DNA of 64,000 nucleotides. It comes from Streptomyces sp. ISL-10 (GTDB lineage Bacteria; Actinomycetota; Actinomycetes; Streptomycetales; Streptomycetaceae). The stretch's first letter is position 1; each line of letters begins with the position of its first letter. The notes below the pieces were generated by a model. The model saw nothing but the letters and a program-made list of their open reading frames with translations, was not told the origin of the DNA and ran no database searches. The stretch is from positions 620,001 through 684,000 of the forward strand of contig NZ_JAGGOJ010000011.1 in NCBI RefSeq assembly GCF_018614575.1, in the 5' to 3' direction. This document shows, piece after piece, positions 32,959 through 40,997 of the stretch. The translations under genes were made by a program, and so were the position numbers.

Positions 32959-32993
32959 GGGGTACGGAGTCCGGTTTTGGGACTCCGTACCCC
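32959..32993 (+). terminator. Terminator of uvrA
   Basis: A perfect 14-bp stem (32959-32972 with 32980-32993) around the loop GGTTTTG, 15 nt after the uvrA stop. Confidence 0.88.
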
Positions 32994-33026
32994 CGCCTCT
33001 CCGCCGCCGGACTCTGCGCCCGGTCC

Positions 33027-33908
33027 TCAGGCGCGGCGTACGGCGGCTCCGCTCCTGTACGGGAACACGTCACGGCCGCCGCCCGCGCGGTGAAGCCCAG
33101 CACCTCGGTCCAGGCAGCCGCGTCCAGCGACGACAGCGCGGCAGGGGACAGCGCGTCCCGGGCTGCGAGGACGTGCAGCAGCGTCGCGTTCACCGTGTCG
33201 CCCGCCCCGATCGCGTCCGTGACCGTCACCGGCGCGGCGGGGGCCGAGACGTCGACACGGGACCGGGTCCGCACCGTCAGCCCCGAGCCGCCTCGCGTCA
33301 GGACCACCGCCGGGGGCCCTCGGCACGCCGCCCAGCCAGTCGGCGTCGTCCTCCGAGAGCTTCAGCAGCGTGACTAACGGCAGCCAGCCCGCGAACCGCG
33401 CCCGATAGGCGTCCGCATCGGGGATCAGACCGGCCCGGATGTTCGGATCGAGCAGGGTGAAGACCGCGCGGCCGGCCTCCCGCCGCAGCAGCGCCTCGTA
33501 CGCCCTCGCGCCCGGCTCCAGCACCAGCGAACAGGTGCCGAGCGCCACCGCCCGCACCTCCTCGGGAAGTGCGCCGGGAAGGGTGAAGAGGCGGTCCGCG
33601 CTGCCCTCCGCGTAGAAGCCGTACCGGCCGAGCCGTCCGAGCCGATCACGGCCACAGCCAGCGTCGTCGGCTCGGGGCCGCGCTGCACCAGTGAGACGTC
33701 AACGCCGGCCGCGCGCAGCCCACCCAGCAGGGCCTCGCCGAAGGCGTCGGTCGACACCCGTGAGCAGAACGCCGCCCGGGAGCCCAGCCGGCCGAGAGTC
33801 ACCGCCGTGTTGTAGGGGCCGCCGCCGAGGCGCGGCAGCAGCGAGGCAGGGGGTGCCGGCCCCTTGCAGGACCAGGTCGATCAGGGACTCACCGGCGACG
33901 ACGATCAC
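33027..33908 (-). pseudogene. PfkB-family carbohydrate kinase, three frameshifts
   Basis: Pieces of one fructokinase-like protein lie in alternating frames. VIVVAGESLIDLVLQ starts at the GTG at 33908. After a shift near 33850 comes TAVTLGRLGSRAAFCSRVSTD. After another near 33634 comes LLRREAGRAVFTLLDPNIRAG. After a third near 33315 comes VVLTRGGSGL and the catalytic VTDAIGAGDTVNA. By frame arithmetic the shifts are +1, -1 and +1. The kinase motif itself survives, but no continuous protein can be made. Several lesions argue for real decay, not sequencing error. Confidence 0.85.
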
Positions 33909-34047
33909 GGCCCAGAACGCAGCCCATGGCGCAGTGCGCCGACCAGGGAGCCCGCCCAGGGCACCGCAGGGTTGCGCCGGTATCGTCGTTTGCGTCACCG
34001 ACACGCGCCCTCGGACGCACCCGACGCCTTTGAACTGTGGAGTTCCC

Positions 34048-34476
34048 ATGCCCGGCCAGCCGCCCGCCCGCCGTACCGTCCTGAAGGGCGCCGCCCTCGC
34101 CGGGGCCGCGGGGCTGGGCGTCGCCGCCTGCTCCACCGAGTCCAAGGTCGGCCATGCGGAGAACCCCACGCCCACCGCGCCCGTCGACCTCGGGGCCGCC
34201 GACGCCGTGCCCGTCGGCGGTGCGAAGCTCTACCGCGAGCAGCGGCTGGTCGTGCACTGCCCGGCGAAGGGGCAGTACAAGGCGTTCAGCGCTCAGTGCA
34301 CCCACGCCGGCTGCGTACTCGACAAGCTGGAGGGTACGGAGGGCAACTGCCCCTGCCACGGCAGCCGCTTCGATGTGACGACCGGCAAGGCGCTCGTGGG
34401 CCCGGCCACCGTGCCGCTTCCGGAGGTCCCGATCACGGCGGAGGGCGGCAGGCTCGTCGCGGGCCCGGACGCCTAG
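34048..34476 (+). CDS. Rieske [2Fe-2S] lipoprotein, Tat-exported
   Basis: This 142-residue protein has a twin-arginine signal (ARRTVLKGAALAGAAGLG), then a lipobox-like VAAC near residue 30, a serine/threonine/proline spacer and a Rieske domain. The cluster ligands are CTHAGC near 88-93 and CPCHGSRFD near 105-113 (CxH and CxxH). It should carry a 2Fe-2S centre on the outer face of the membrane, as an electron-transfer protein of unknown partner. No oxygenase or cytochrome gene lies nearby. ATG start at 34048. Confidence 0.92.
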   Translation: MPGQPPARRTVLKGAALAGAAGLGVAACSTESKVGHAENPTPTAPVDLGAADAVPVGGAKLYREQRLVVHCPAKGQYKAFSAQCTHAGCVLDKLEGTEGNCPCHGSRFDVTTGKALVGPATVPLPEVPITAEGGRLVAGPDA

Positions 34477-34493
34477 AGCGCCTGAGTCGGCAA

Positions 34494-34519
34494 GCCCGGG
34501 CAGCCTCGTGAGCCCGGGC
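34494..34519. terminator. Weak hairpin between convergent Rieske and XRE genes
   Basis: GCCCGGGC occurs at 34494-34501 and 34512-34519 and can form an 8-bp stem with a 10-nt loop. Each copy is also self-complementary. Confidence 0.4.
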
Positions 34520-34521
34520 CG

Positions 34522-35454
34522 TCAGTCCCAGTCCCAGTCGATCCCGAGGATCCCCGGCCGTACGCCCTGCTCCACCAGATGCACCATGCGATGGCGCCCG
34601 CTGAGCGGCAGATCCGTACGGGCGCCGCGCGGCGCGCCCGTCGTAGCCCGGGCGAACCGGTGGCAGCGCACCGGCAGCGCGCTCTCGTCGAACCGCACCT
34701 GGAGCACGTACTGCCCGCCCGCGAGGCCGAAGCCGCGCACGTACTCGCTGCTCCGGCCGCCGGTACCGTCCACGAAGCCGTAGCCGAAGACGTATGTCTC
34801 GCCGACGCGCAGCCGTGTGTCGAAGAGGAGCTCGGCGACCACCACGCGGGAGTCGGTGTCCCATCGCACCCGGCCCGTACGGCAGTTCTCCAGCGCGTTC
34901 ACCCGCACGCGAGCCGGATCACAGCCCGGATCGCCGTGGTGCACGGCCAGGTAACGGTCGATGCCGTCCCGCTGGGCGCGTACGACGTGGTGCGAGTCGC
35001 GCCCCGCGAGGCGCCGGTCGGCGCCGATGCGCACCCGCTCCTGGTGCCCGACCGTGTGCAGTCCGCCGTCGGCAGGCGGCGTGAGACCGGCGAAGAGCCG
35101 TTCCACCGTGCCGGAGGCCTCCACCAGCGAGCGGTAGGAGCGCGCGCCGGGACGGTCGGCGTCCGCGTGGGCGCTGTCCGTCCCGGGGCCGAGCAGCCGG
35201 ACCAGTGACTGCGCGGGCAGCTCCAGCACCTCCTCCAGGGCGCGCACGGCCCGCAGCGACTCGGGACGCTGGGGGCGGCGCGCGCCCTGCTGCCAGTAAC
35301 TGAGGCTGGTCACCCCGACCTTGATCCCCCGGTGGGCGAGGTGGTGCTGGACGCGCTGGAGCGGCAGACCGCGCACCGCGAGGGCGGCGCGCAGGGCCAG
35401 GTGGAACGGGCCGCTGTTCAGCACCTGTGCCAGGTCTGCCTGGGTGTGGCCCAT
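34522..35454 (-). CDS. XRE-type helix-turn-helix protein
   Basis: This 310-residue protein has an N-terminal helix-turn-helix region (about 18-75, LRAALAVRGLPLQRVQHHLAHRG and VTSLSYWQQGARRPQRPESL) like XRE/Cro regulators. A long C-terminal region (about 110-310) of unknown fold follows, with YLAVHHGDPGCDP and FDTRLRVGETYVFGYGF segments. Streptomycetes encode such proteins as putative regulators, possibly with a sensory C-terminal domain. ATG with GGAGGAG 4 nt upstream. Targets cannot be read from sequence. Confidence 0.75.
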   Translation of the reverse strand: MGHTQADLAQVLNSGPFHLALRAALAVRGLPLQRVQHHLAHRGIKVGVTSLSYWQQGARRPQRPESLRAVRALEEVLELPAQSLVRLLGPGTDSAHADADRPGARSYRSLVEASGTVERLFAGLTPPADGGLHTVGHQERVRIGADRRLAGRDSHHVVRAQRDGIDRYLAVHHGDPGCDPARVRVNALENCRTGRVRWDTDSRVVVAELLFDTRLRVGETYVFGYGFVDGTGGRSSEYVRGFGLAGGQYVLQVRFDESALPVRCHRFARATTGAPRGARTDLPLSGRHRMVHLVEQGVRPGILGIDWDWD

Positions 35455-35858
35455 GGACTCCTCCGGGGGCTCATGGCGTGCGTTGGATGATCACGTGGCG
35501 GGGGACGCCGCTGGGGGTGGGCGGCGGCATTCCGGGCGGGGAGGGACGGAGGTCTTCACATCCGGGCCGTACCGATCACAGCGCCGCGTCACTCCGCATT
35601 GAAGCGTGTTGATCTTCCCGCGACAAGGAGGGATGCAGGGCCGGTGGCCGGGATCCGGCCTCCACGGCCGGCTTCCCGGGCTCCTGCACCGCCTTTGCGA
35701 CCGGCCTCCGTCCCTCCACCAGCAGCCTGTACCGGCCTCCGGCCTTCCGCCCCCGCAGCCTGTACCGGCAGCCCGCACCAGCAGCCCGTGCTCCGCCCCG
35801 CGCCCAGCCCGGCCACCCCGGGCCGGGCTGATCATGTCCCTGCCCGGTGATGACCACG
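35455..35858. other. Divergent intergenic region with short repeats
   Basis: No gene is evident. Between 35650 and 35800 the sequence is built of short recurring blocks: the 15-mer GCAGCCTGTACCGGC occurs at 35722-35736 and 35755-35769, CCGGCCTCC recurs, and CACCAGCAGCC(T/C)GT occurs twice. The uvrC promoter lies at its right end. Confidence 0.55.
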
Positions 35859-35881
35859 CTGTCACCGCCCGCAAGTAGGGT
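35859..35881 (+). promoter_or_regulatory. RecA-NDp/PafBC-type promoter of the uvrC operon
   Basis: CTGTCACCG (35859-35867), exactly 8 nt, TAGGGT (35876-35881), then 7 nt to the uvrC ATG. TGTCA and the -10 fit tTGTCRgtg-N8-TAnnnT; two of the three weaker bases do not. Leaderless transcription is predicted. Confidence 0.6.
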
Positions 35882-35888
35882 GGTTGGC

Positions 35889-37874
35889 ATGGCAGACCCC
35901 TCCAGCTACCGCCCCAAGCCGGGACAGATCCCCGACTCGCCGGGGGTCTACAGGTTCCGCGACGAGCACCGCCGCGTGATCTACGTCGGCAAGGCCAAAA
36001 GTCTGCGCCAGCGCCTTGCCAACTACTTCCAGGACCTGGCGGGCCTCCACCCGCGCACCCGCTCCATGGTCACCACCGCCGCCTCCGTGGAGTGGACGGT
36101 GGTCTCCACCGAGGTGGAGGCGCTTCAGCTGGAGTATTCCTGGATCAAGGAGTACGACCCCCGGTTCAACGTCAAGTACCGCGACGACAAGAGCTACCCG
36201 TATCTCGCGGTCACGCTGAACGAGGAGTTCCCCCGCGTCCAGGTGATGCGCGGCGCCAAGCGCAAGGGCGTGCGCTACTTCGGGCCGTACGCACACGCGT
36301 GGGCGATCCGCGAGACCGTCGACCTGATGCTGCGCGTCTTCCCCGTCCGCACCTGCTCGGCGGGCGTGTTCAAGAACCACGTGCAGAAGGGCCGGCCCTG
36401 CCTGCTGGGCTACATCGGCAAGTGCTCCGCCCCCTGCGTCGGCCGGGTCACCCCCGAGGAGCACCGCGAACTGGCCGAGGAGTTCTGCGACTTCATGGCC
36501 GGCCGCACCGGCACCTACATCCGCCGCCTGGAGAAGCAGATGATGGCGGCCGCCGAGGAGATGGAGTACGAGAAGGCGGCCCGGCTGCGCGACGACATAG
36601 AGGCGCTCAAGCGCGCCCTGGAGAAGAACGCGGTGGTGCTTGCCGACGCCACCGACGCCGACCTGATCGCTCTCGCCGAGGACGAGCTGGAAGCCGCCGT
36701 GCAGATCTTCCACGTCCGCGGCGGCCGGGTGCGCGGCCAGCGCGGCTGGGTCACCGACAAGGTGGAGAACGTGGACACCGCCGGCCTGGTCGAGCACGCG
36801 CTCCAGCAGCTGTACGGCGAGGAGAGCGGCGACGCCGTCCCCAAGGAGGTCCTCGTCCCCGCGCTGCCCGAGGACGACGGCGCGGTCACCCAGTGGCTGA
36901 GCGGCCGCCGTGGTTCCGCCGTCTCCCTGAGGATCCCGCAGCGCGGCGACAAGAAGGCGCTGATGGAGACCGTCGAGCGCAACGCCCTGCAGGCCCTCGC
37001 GCTCCACAAGACCAAGCGCGCCAGCGATCTGACCACCCGCTCGCGGGCCCTGGAGGAGATCGCCGAGGCACTCGGCCTCGACTCGGCGCCGCTGCGCATC
37101 GAGTGCTTCGACATCTCCCACCTCCAGGGCGAGGACGTGGTGGCGTCGATGGTGGTCTTCGAGGACGGCCTGGCGCGCAAGAGCGAGTACCGCCGCTTCC
37201 AGATCAAGGGCTTCGAGGGCCAGGACGACGTCCGGTCCATGCACGAGGTGATCGCCCGCCGCTTCAAGCGGTACCTCGCCGAGAAGGACAGGACGGGGGA
37301 GTGGATCGGCGGCGACGACCCCGAGACCCAGGCCCCCGAGGACGACGGCCGCCCCAAGAAGTTCGCCTATCCGCCGCAGCTCGTCGTCGTCGACGGCGGT
37401 CAGCCCCAGGTCGCCGCCGCCCAGCGCGCCCTGGACGAGCTGGGCATCGACGACGTCGCCGTCTGCGGCCTCGCCAAGCGCCTGGAAGAGGTCTGGCTGC
37501 CGCACGACGACGACCCGGTCGTGCTGCCCCGCTCCAGCGAGGGCCTGTACCTCCTGCAGCGGGTCCGTGACACGGCTCACGACTTCGCCATCCGCTATCA
37601 GCGCTCCAAGCGGACGAAGCGCATCAGGACCAGCCCGCTGGACGCCGTCCCCGGCCTCGGGGAAACGCGGAAACAGGCTCTGATCAAGCATTTCGGCTCG
37701 GTGAAGCGGCTGCGGCAGGCGACAATCGAGCAGATCTGCGAGGTCCCGGGCATGGGCCGCAAGACGGCCGAGTCGGTCGTCGTGGCCCTTGCGCAGGCGG
37801 CCCCGGCCGCACCCGCCGTGAACACGGCGACAGGAGAGATCATTGAAGAGAACGACGGGGGCAGGACGACATGA
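35889..37874 (+). CDS. uvrC: Excinuclease ABC subunit C
   Basis: UvrC makes both incisions in nucleotide excision repair. The 661-residue protein has the GIY-YIG domain (GVYRFRDEHRRVIYVGKAKSL near 17-37) for the 3' cut, a UVR motif (about 205-240) that meets UvrB, an RNase H-like domain (RIECFDISHLQGEDVVASMVV near 403-423 with the catalytic aspartate) for the 5' cut, and a helix-hairpin-helix tail (about 575-635). The ATG at 35889 lies 7 nt after a damage-type -10 box. Its stop overlaps rapZ by ATGA, so uvrC heads the uvrC-rapZ-yvcK-whiA operon. Confidence 0.98.
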   Translation: MADPSSYRPKPGQIPDSPGVYRFRDEHRRVIYVGKAKSLRQRLANYFQDLAGLHPRTRSMVTTAASVEWTVVSTEVEALQLEYSWIKEYDPRFNVKYRDDKSYPYLAVTLNEEFPRVQVMRGAKRKGVRYFGPYAHAWAIRETVDLMLRVFPVRTCSAGVFKNHVQKGRPCLLGYIGKCSAPCVGRVTPEEHRELAEEFCDFMAGRTGTYIRRLEKQMMAAAEEMEYEKAARLRDDIEALKRALEKNAVVLADATDADLIALAEDELEAAVQIFHVRGGRVRGQRGWVTDKVENVDTAGLVEHALQQLYGEESGDAVPKEVLVPALPEDDGAVTQWLSGRRGSAVSLRIPQRGDKKALMETVERNALQALALHKTKRASDLTTRSRALEEIAEALGLDSAPLRIECFDISHLQGEDVVASMVVFEDGLARKSEYRRFQIKGFEGQDDVRSMHEVIARRFKRYLAEKDRTGEWIGGDDPETQAPEDDGRPKKFAYPPQLVVVDGGQPQVAAAQRALDELGIDDVAVCGLAKRLEEVWLPHDDDPVVLPRSSEGLYLLQRVRDTAHDFAIRYQRSKRTKRIRTSPLDAVPGLGETRKQALIKHFGSVKRLRQATIEQICEVPGMGRKTAESVVVALAQAAPAAPAVNTATGEIIEENDGGRTT

Positions 37875-38812
37875 CTGAGCACGACGGAGACGGAGCAGCA
37901 GACGTGAGTACGGGCAATACGGCCGAGCCCGCCGACGCCGCCGGTGACGTGGCCATCCCGGAGCTGGTGATCATCTCCGGCATGTCCGGGGCCGGCCGCA
38001 GCACGGCGGCGAAGTGCCTGGAGGACCTCGGCTGGTTCGTCGTGGACAACCTGCCGCCCGCGCTGATCCCCACCATGGTGGAGCTCGGCGCCCGCTCGCA
38101 GGGCAATGTCGCGCGCATCGCCGTCGTCGTGGACGTGCGTGGCCGGCGTTTCTTCGACAATCTCCGCGAATCCCTCGCCGACCTCGACGCCAAGCAGGTC
38201 ACGCGCCGGATCGTGTTCCTGGAGTCCTCCGACGACGCCCTGGTGCGCCGTTTCGAGTCGGTCCGCCGCCCGCACCCGCTCCAGGGTGACGGCCGGATCG
38301 TCGACGGCATCGCGGCCGAGCGCGATCTGCTGCGCGAGCTGCGCGGCGACGCGGACCTGGTGATCGACACCTCCAGCCTCAATGTGCACGAGCTGCGCGC
38401 CAAGATGGACGCCCAGTTCGCCGGCGACGAGGAGCCGGAGCTTCGGGCGACCGTGATGTCGTTCGGGTTCAAGTACGGACTGCCCGTCGACGCCGACCTC
38501 GTCGTCGACATGCGCTTCCTGCCGAACCCGCACTGGGTCCCCGAGCTGCGCCCCTTCACCGGCCTCAACGATGAGGTGTCGAACTACGTCTTCAACCAGC
38601 CCGGTGCCAAGGAGTTCCTGGACCGCTACACGGAGCTGCTCCAGCTGATCGCCTCCGGTTACCGCCGCGAGGGCAAGCGGTACGTGACCATCGCCGTGGG
38701 CTGCACGGGCGGCAAGCACCGCTCGGTCGCCACCTCCGAGAAGCTGGCGGCACGGCTGTCCTCCGCCGGCGTAGAGACCGTGGTCGTGCACCGGGACATG
38801 GGGCGCGAGTGA
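37871..38812 (+). CDS. rapZ: RapZ-family nucleotide-binding protein
   Basis: In enteric bacteria RapZ (formerly YvcJ/YhbJ) is an RNase adaptor that senses glucosamine 6-phosphate; in actinobacteria its role is less clear. The 313-residue protein has the P-loop GMSGAGRST at 37-45, where the usual lysine is arginine, DLVIDTSSLNVHEL near 170-183, and the C-terminal RNA-binding type region VAVGCTGGKHRSVATSEKLA near 279-297. It overlaps uvrC and yvcK at both ends, so all four genes of the cluster are translationally linked. Confidence 0.95.
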   Translation: MTEHDGDGAADVSTGNTAEPADAAGDVAIPELVIISGMSGAGRSTAAKCLEDLGWFVVDNLPPALIPTMVELGARSQGNVARIAVVVDVRGRRFFDNLRESLADLDAKQVTRRIVFLESSDDALVRRFESVRRPHPLQGDGRIVDGIAAERDLLRELRGDADLVIDTSSLNVHELRAKMDAQFAGDEEPELRATVMSFGFKYGLPVDADLVVDMRFLPNPHWVPELRPFTGLNDEVSNYVFNQPGAKEFLDRYTELLQLIASGYRREGKRYVTIAVGCTGGKHRSVATSEKLAARLSSAGVETVVVHRDMGRE

Positions 38813-39843
38813 CCGGACGGAACCTCCGTCTGCGTCGGCTGCGCAGGTCCACGCGCACGCCCTCGACACGGAAGCGCGGCGCACAGCCCAAGGTCGTCGC
38901 CCTCGGCGGCGGCATGGGTCTGTCCGCGTCGCTCGCGGCCCTGCGCCGCATCACCGGCGACCTGACCGCGGTCGTCACGGTCGCCGACGACGGCGGCTCC
39001 AGCGGCCGCCTCCGCGAGGAGCTCGGGGTGCTGCCGCCGGGCGACCTGCGCAAGGCGCTCGCGGCCCTGTGCGGGGACGACGACTGGGGTCAGACGTGGG
39101 CCCGCGTCATCCAGCACCGATTCCAGTCGCAGGGCGAGCTGCACGAGCACGCGGTGGGCAATCTGCTGATCGTGGCGCTGTGGGAACAGTTCGGCGACCA
39201 TGTGCAGGCCCTGGACCTGGTGGGCAGGCTGCTCGGCGCGCACGGCCGCGTGCTGCCCATGTCGGCCGTGCCGCTGGAGCTCCAGGCGCTTGTTCGCGGG
39301 CATGATCCGGCGCGCCCGGACGAGCTGTCCACGGTGCGCGGTCAGGCGACCGTCGCGCTCACCCCGGGCGAGGTGCAGTCGGTGCACCTCGTGCCGAACG
39401 ACCCGCCGGCCGTCCCGGAGGCCGTCGAGGCCGTCCTGGACGCCGACTGGGTGGTTCTCGGGCCCGGTTCCTGGTTCTCCTCGGTCATACCGCACCTGCT
39501 GGTGCCCGAGCTGCTGGATGCCCTGGTAGAGACCAAGGCGCGCCGGGTCCTCTCCCTCAATCTCGCGCCGCAGCCGGGCGAAACAGAAGGCTTCTCCCCG
39601 CAGCGTCATTTGGAGGTTTTGGGACGACACGCGCCTAAACTCGCCCTGGACGTGGTGCTGGCCGACGAGGCCGCCGTGCCCGACCGCGAGTCTCTCGACG
39701 ACGCCGCGCAGCGGCTCGGCGCCGCGGTCGAGCTGGCGCCCGTGGCCTCGCCCGACGGCGCTCTGAAGCACGACCCGGAGCTGTTGGCCGCCGCGTACGA
39801 CCGTATTTTTCGGATGCATGGAAGGATCGGCCCATGGCGATGA
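38809..39843 (+). CDS. yvcK: YvcK/GlmR-family (gluconeogenesis factor) protein
   Basis: YvcK-type proteins bind UDP-sugars and adjust carbon flow to cell-wall precursors, notably on gluconeogenic carbon. The 344-residue protein has a basic N-terminal extension (about 1-27), then the Rossmann-like VVALGGGMGLSASLAALRR near 28-46, VTVADDGGSSGRLREELG near 58-75 and GDLRKALAALCGDD near 80-93. GTG start overlapping the rapZ stop (GTGA), and its end overlaps whiA by 10 nt. It sits with the glycolytic cluster downstream, which fits a carbon role. Confidence 0.95.
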   Translation: MTGRNLRLRRLRRSTRTPSTRKRGAQPKVVALGGGMGLSASLAALRRITGDLTAVVTVADDGGSSGRLREELGVLPPGDLRKALAALCGDDDWGQTWARVIQHRFQSQGELHEHAVGNLLIVALWEQFGDHVQALDLVGRLLGAHGRVLPMSAVPLELQALVRGHDPARPDELSTVRGQATVALTPGEVQSVHLVPNDPPAVPEAVEAVLDADWVVLGPGSWFSSVIPHLLVPELLDALVETKARRVLSLNLAPQPGETEGFSPQRHLEVLGRHAPKLALDVVLADEAAVPDRESLDDAAQRLGAAVELAPVASPDGALKHDPELLAAAYDRIFRMHGRIGPWR

Positions 39844-40823
39844 CGGCAGCGGTGAAGGACGAGATTTCCCGGCTTCCCGTCACCCGGACCTGCTGCAGAA
39901 AGGCGGAGGTCTCGTCGATCCTGCGGTTCGCGGGCGGTCTGCATCTGGTCAGCGGCCGCATCGTGATCGAGGCGGAGCTCGACACCGGGATCGCGGCGCG
40001 CCGCCTCAAGCGCGACATCCTGGAGATCTTCGGCCACAGCTCCGAGCTGATGGTGATGGCCCCCGGCGGGCTGCGCCGCGGCTCCCGCTTCGTCGTGCGG
40101 GTCGTGGCGGGCGGTGACCAGCTGGCGCGGCAGACCGGCCTCGTCGACGGCCGCGGCCGCCCGATCCGCGGCCTGCCGCCTCAGGTCGTCTCCGGCGCCA
40201 CCTGCGATGCCGAGGCCGCCTGGCGGGGCGCGTTCCTGGCACACGGCTCGCTGACCGAGCCCGGCCGGTCCTCGTCGCTGGAGGTCACCTGCCCGGGCCC
40301 TGAGGCCGCCCTGGCCCTGGTCGGCGCCGCACGCCGGCTCTCGATCGCCGCGAAGGCGCGGGAGGTCCGCGGCGTGGACCGCGTGGTGGTCCGGGACGGT
40401 GACGCGATCGGCGCGCTGCTGACCCGCCTCGGGGCGCACGAGTCGGTGCTGGCCTGGGAGGAGCGGCGGATGCGCCGCGAGGTGCGGGCGACCGCCAACC
40501 GCCTGGCGAACTTCGACGACGCCAACCTGCGCCGCTCCGCCCGCGCCGCCGTCGCTGCCGGGGCTCGCGTGCAGCGCGCCCTGGAGATCCTCGGCGAGGA
40601 GGTGCCCGAGCACCTCGCCGCCGCCGGCCGGCTGCGCATGGAGCACAAGCAGGCGTCCCTGGAGGAGCTGGGGGCGCTCGCCGACCCGCCGCTGACGAAG
40701 GACGCGGTCGCCGGCCGTATCCGGCGGCTGCTGGCGATGGCCGACAAGCGGGCGCAGGACCTGGGCATTCCGGGTACGGAGTCCAATCTGACCGAGGAGA
40801 TGGCCGAGGGACTCGTCGGCTGA
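39834..40823 (+). CDS. whiA: Sporulation transcription regulator WhiA
   Basis: WhiA works with WhiB to trigger sporulation septation in streptomycetes. The 329-residue protein has the N-terminal LAGLIDADG-like domain (VKDEISRLPVTRTCCRKAEVSSILRFAGGLHL near 6-37), a middle region with NRLANFDDANLRRSARAA near 221-238, and a C-terminal helix-turn-helix (SLEELGALADPPLTKDAVAGRIRRL near 273-297). An ATG two codons later would also serve. A strong terminator follows, ending the uvrC-whiA operon. Confidence 0.97.
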   Translation: MAMTAAVKDEISRLPVTRTCCRKAEVSSILRFAGGLHLVSGRIVIEAELDTGIAARRLKRDILEIFGHSSELMVMAPGGLRRGSRFVVRVVAGGDQLARQTGLVDGRGRPIRGLPPQVVSGATCDAEAAWRGAFLAHGSLTEPGRSSSLEVTCPGPEAALALVGAARRLSIAAKAREVRGVDRVVVRDGDAIGALLTRLGAHESVLAWEERRMRREVRATANRLANFDDANLRRSARAAVAAGARVQRALEILGEEVPEHLAAAGRLRMEHKQASLEELGALADPPLTKDAVAGRIRRLLAMADKRAQDLGIPGTESNLTEEMAEGLVG

Positions 40824-40853
40824 GCCCTCCCCGGCATGCAGCTCAAGAGCTTT

Positions 40854-40883
40854 GCTGCCGACGCCCGTTGGGGCGTCGGCAGC
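40854..40883 (+). terminator. Terminator of the uvrC-whiA operon
   Basis: A perfect 13-bp stem, GCTGCCGACGCCC / GGGCGTCGGCAGC (40854-40866 with 40871-40883), with the 4-nt loop GTTG, 30 nt after whiA. Confidence 0.9.
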
Positions 40884-40926
40884 GGCGTTTCCCGGAGGGC
40901 CGCCGGTCCATCCGATGCCCTATTGA

Positions 40927-40936
40927 CATGATCATG
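40927..40936. promoter_or_regulatory. CATGATCATG palindrome upstream of the carboxypeptidase gene
   Basis: This perfect 10-bp palindrome overlaps the end of a TTGACA box (40923-40928); a second CATGA half-site follows at 40943-40947. No -10 box at standard spacing is visible. It could be an operator for regulated secretion, but this is inference. Confidence 0.35.
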
Positions 40937-40997
40937 GAGAGTCATGAGCCTTGCGCGTGTCCATTCACCGGGCAGACCACAGCAAAAAGGGGGGCGT

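Noticed and set aside
29984..33307. A 1107-residue open frame antisense to uvrA
   Set aside because: It is a GC-driven shadow of uvrA. Only its first part (the kinase pseudogene piece) is protein-like; the rest has the composition of antisense reading.
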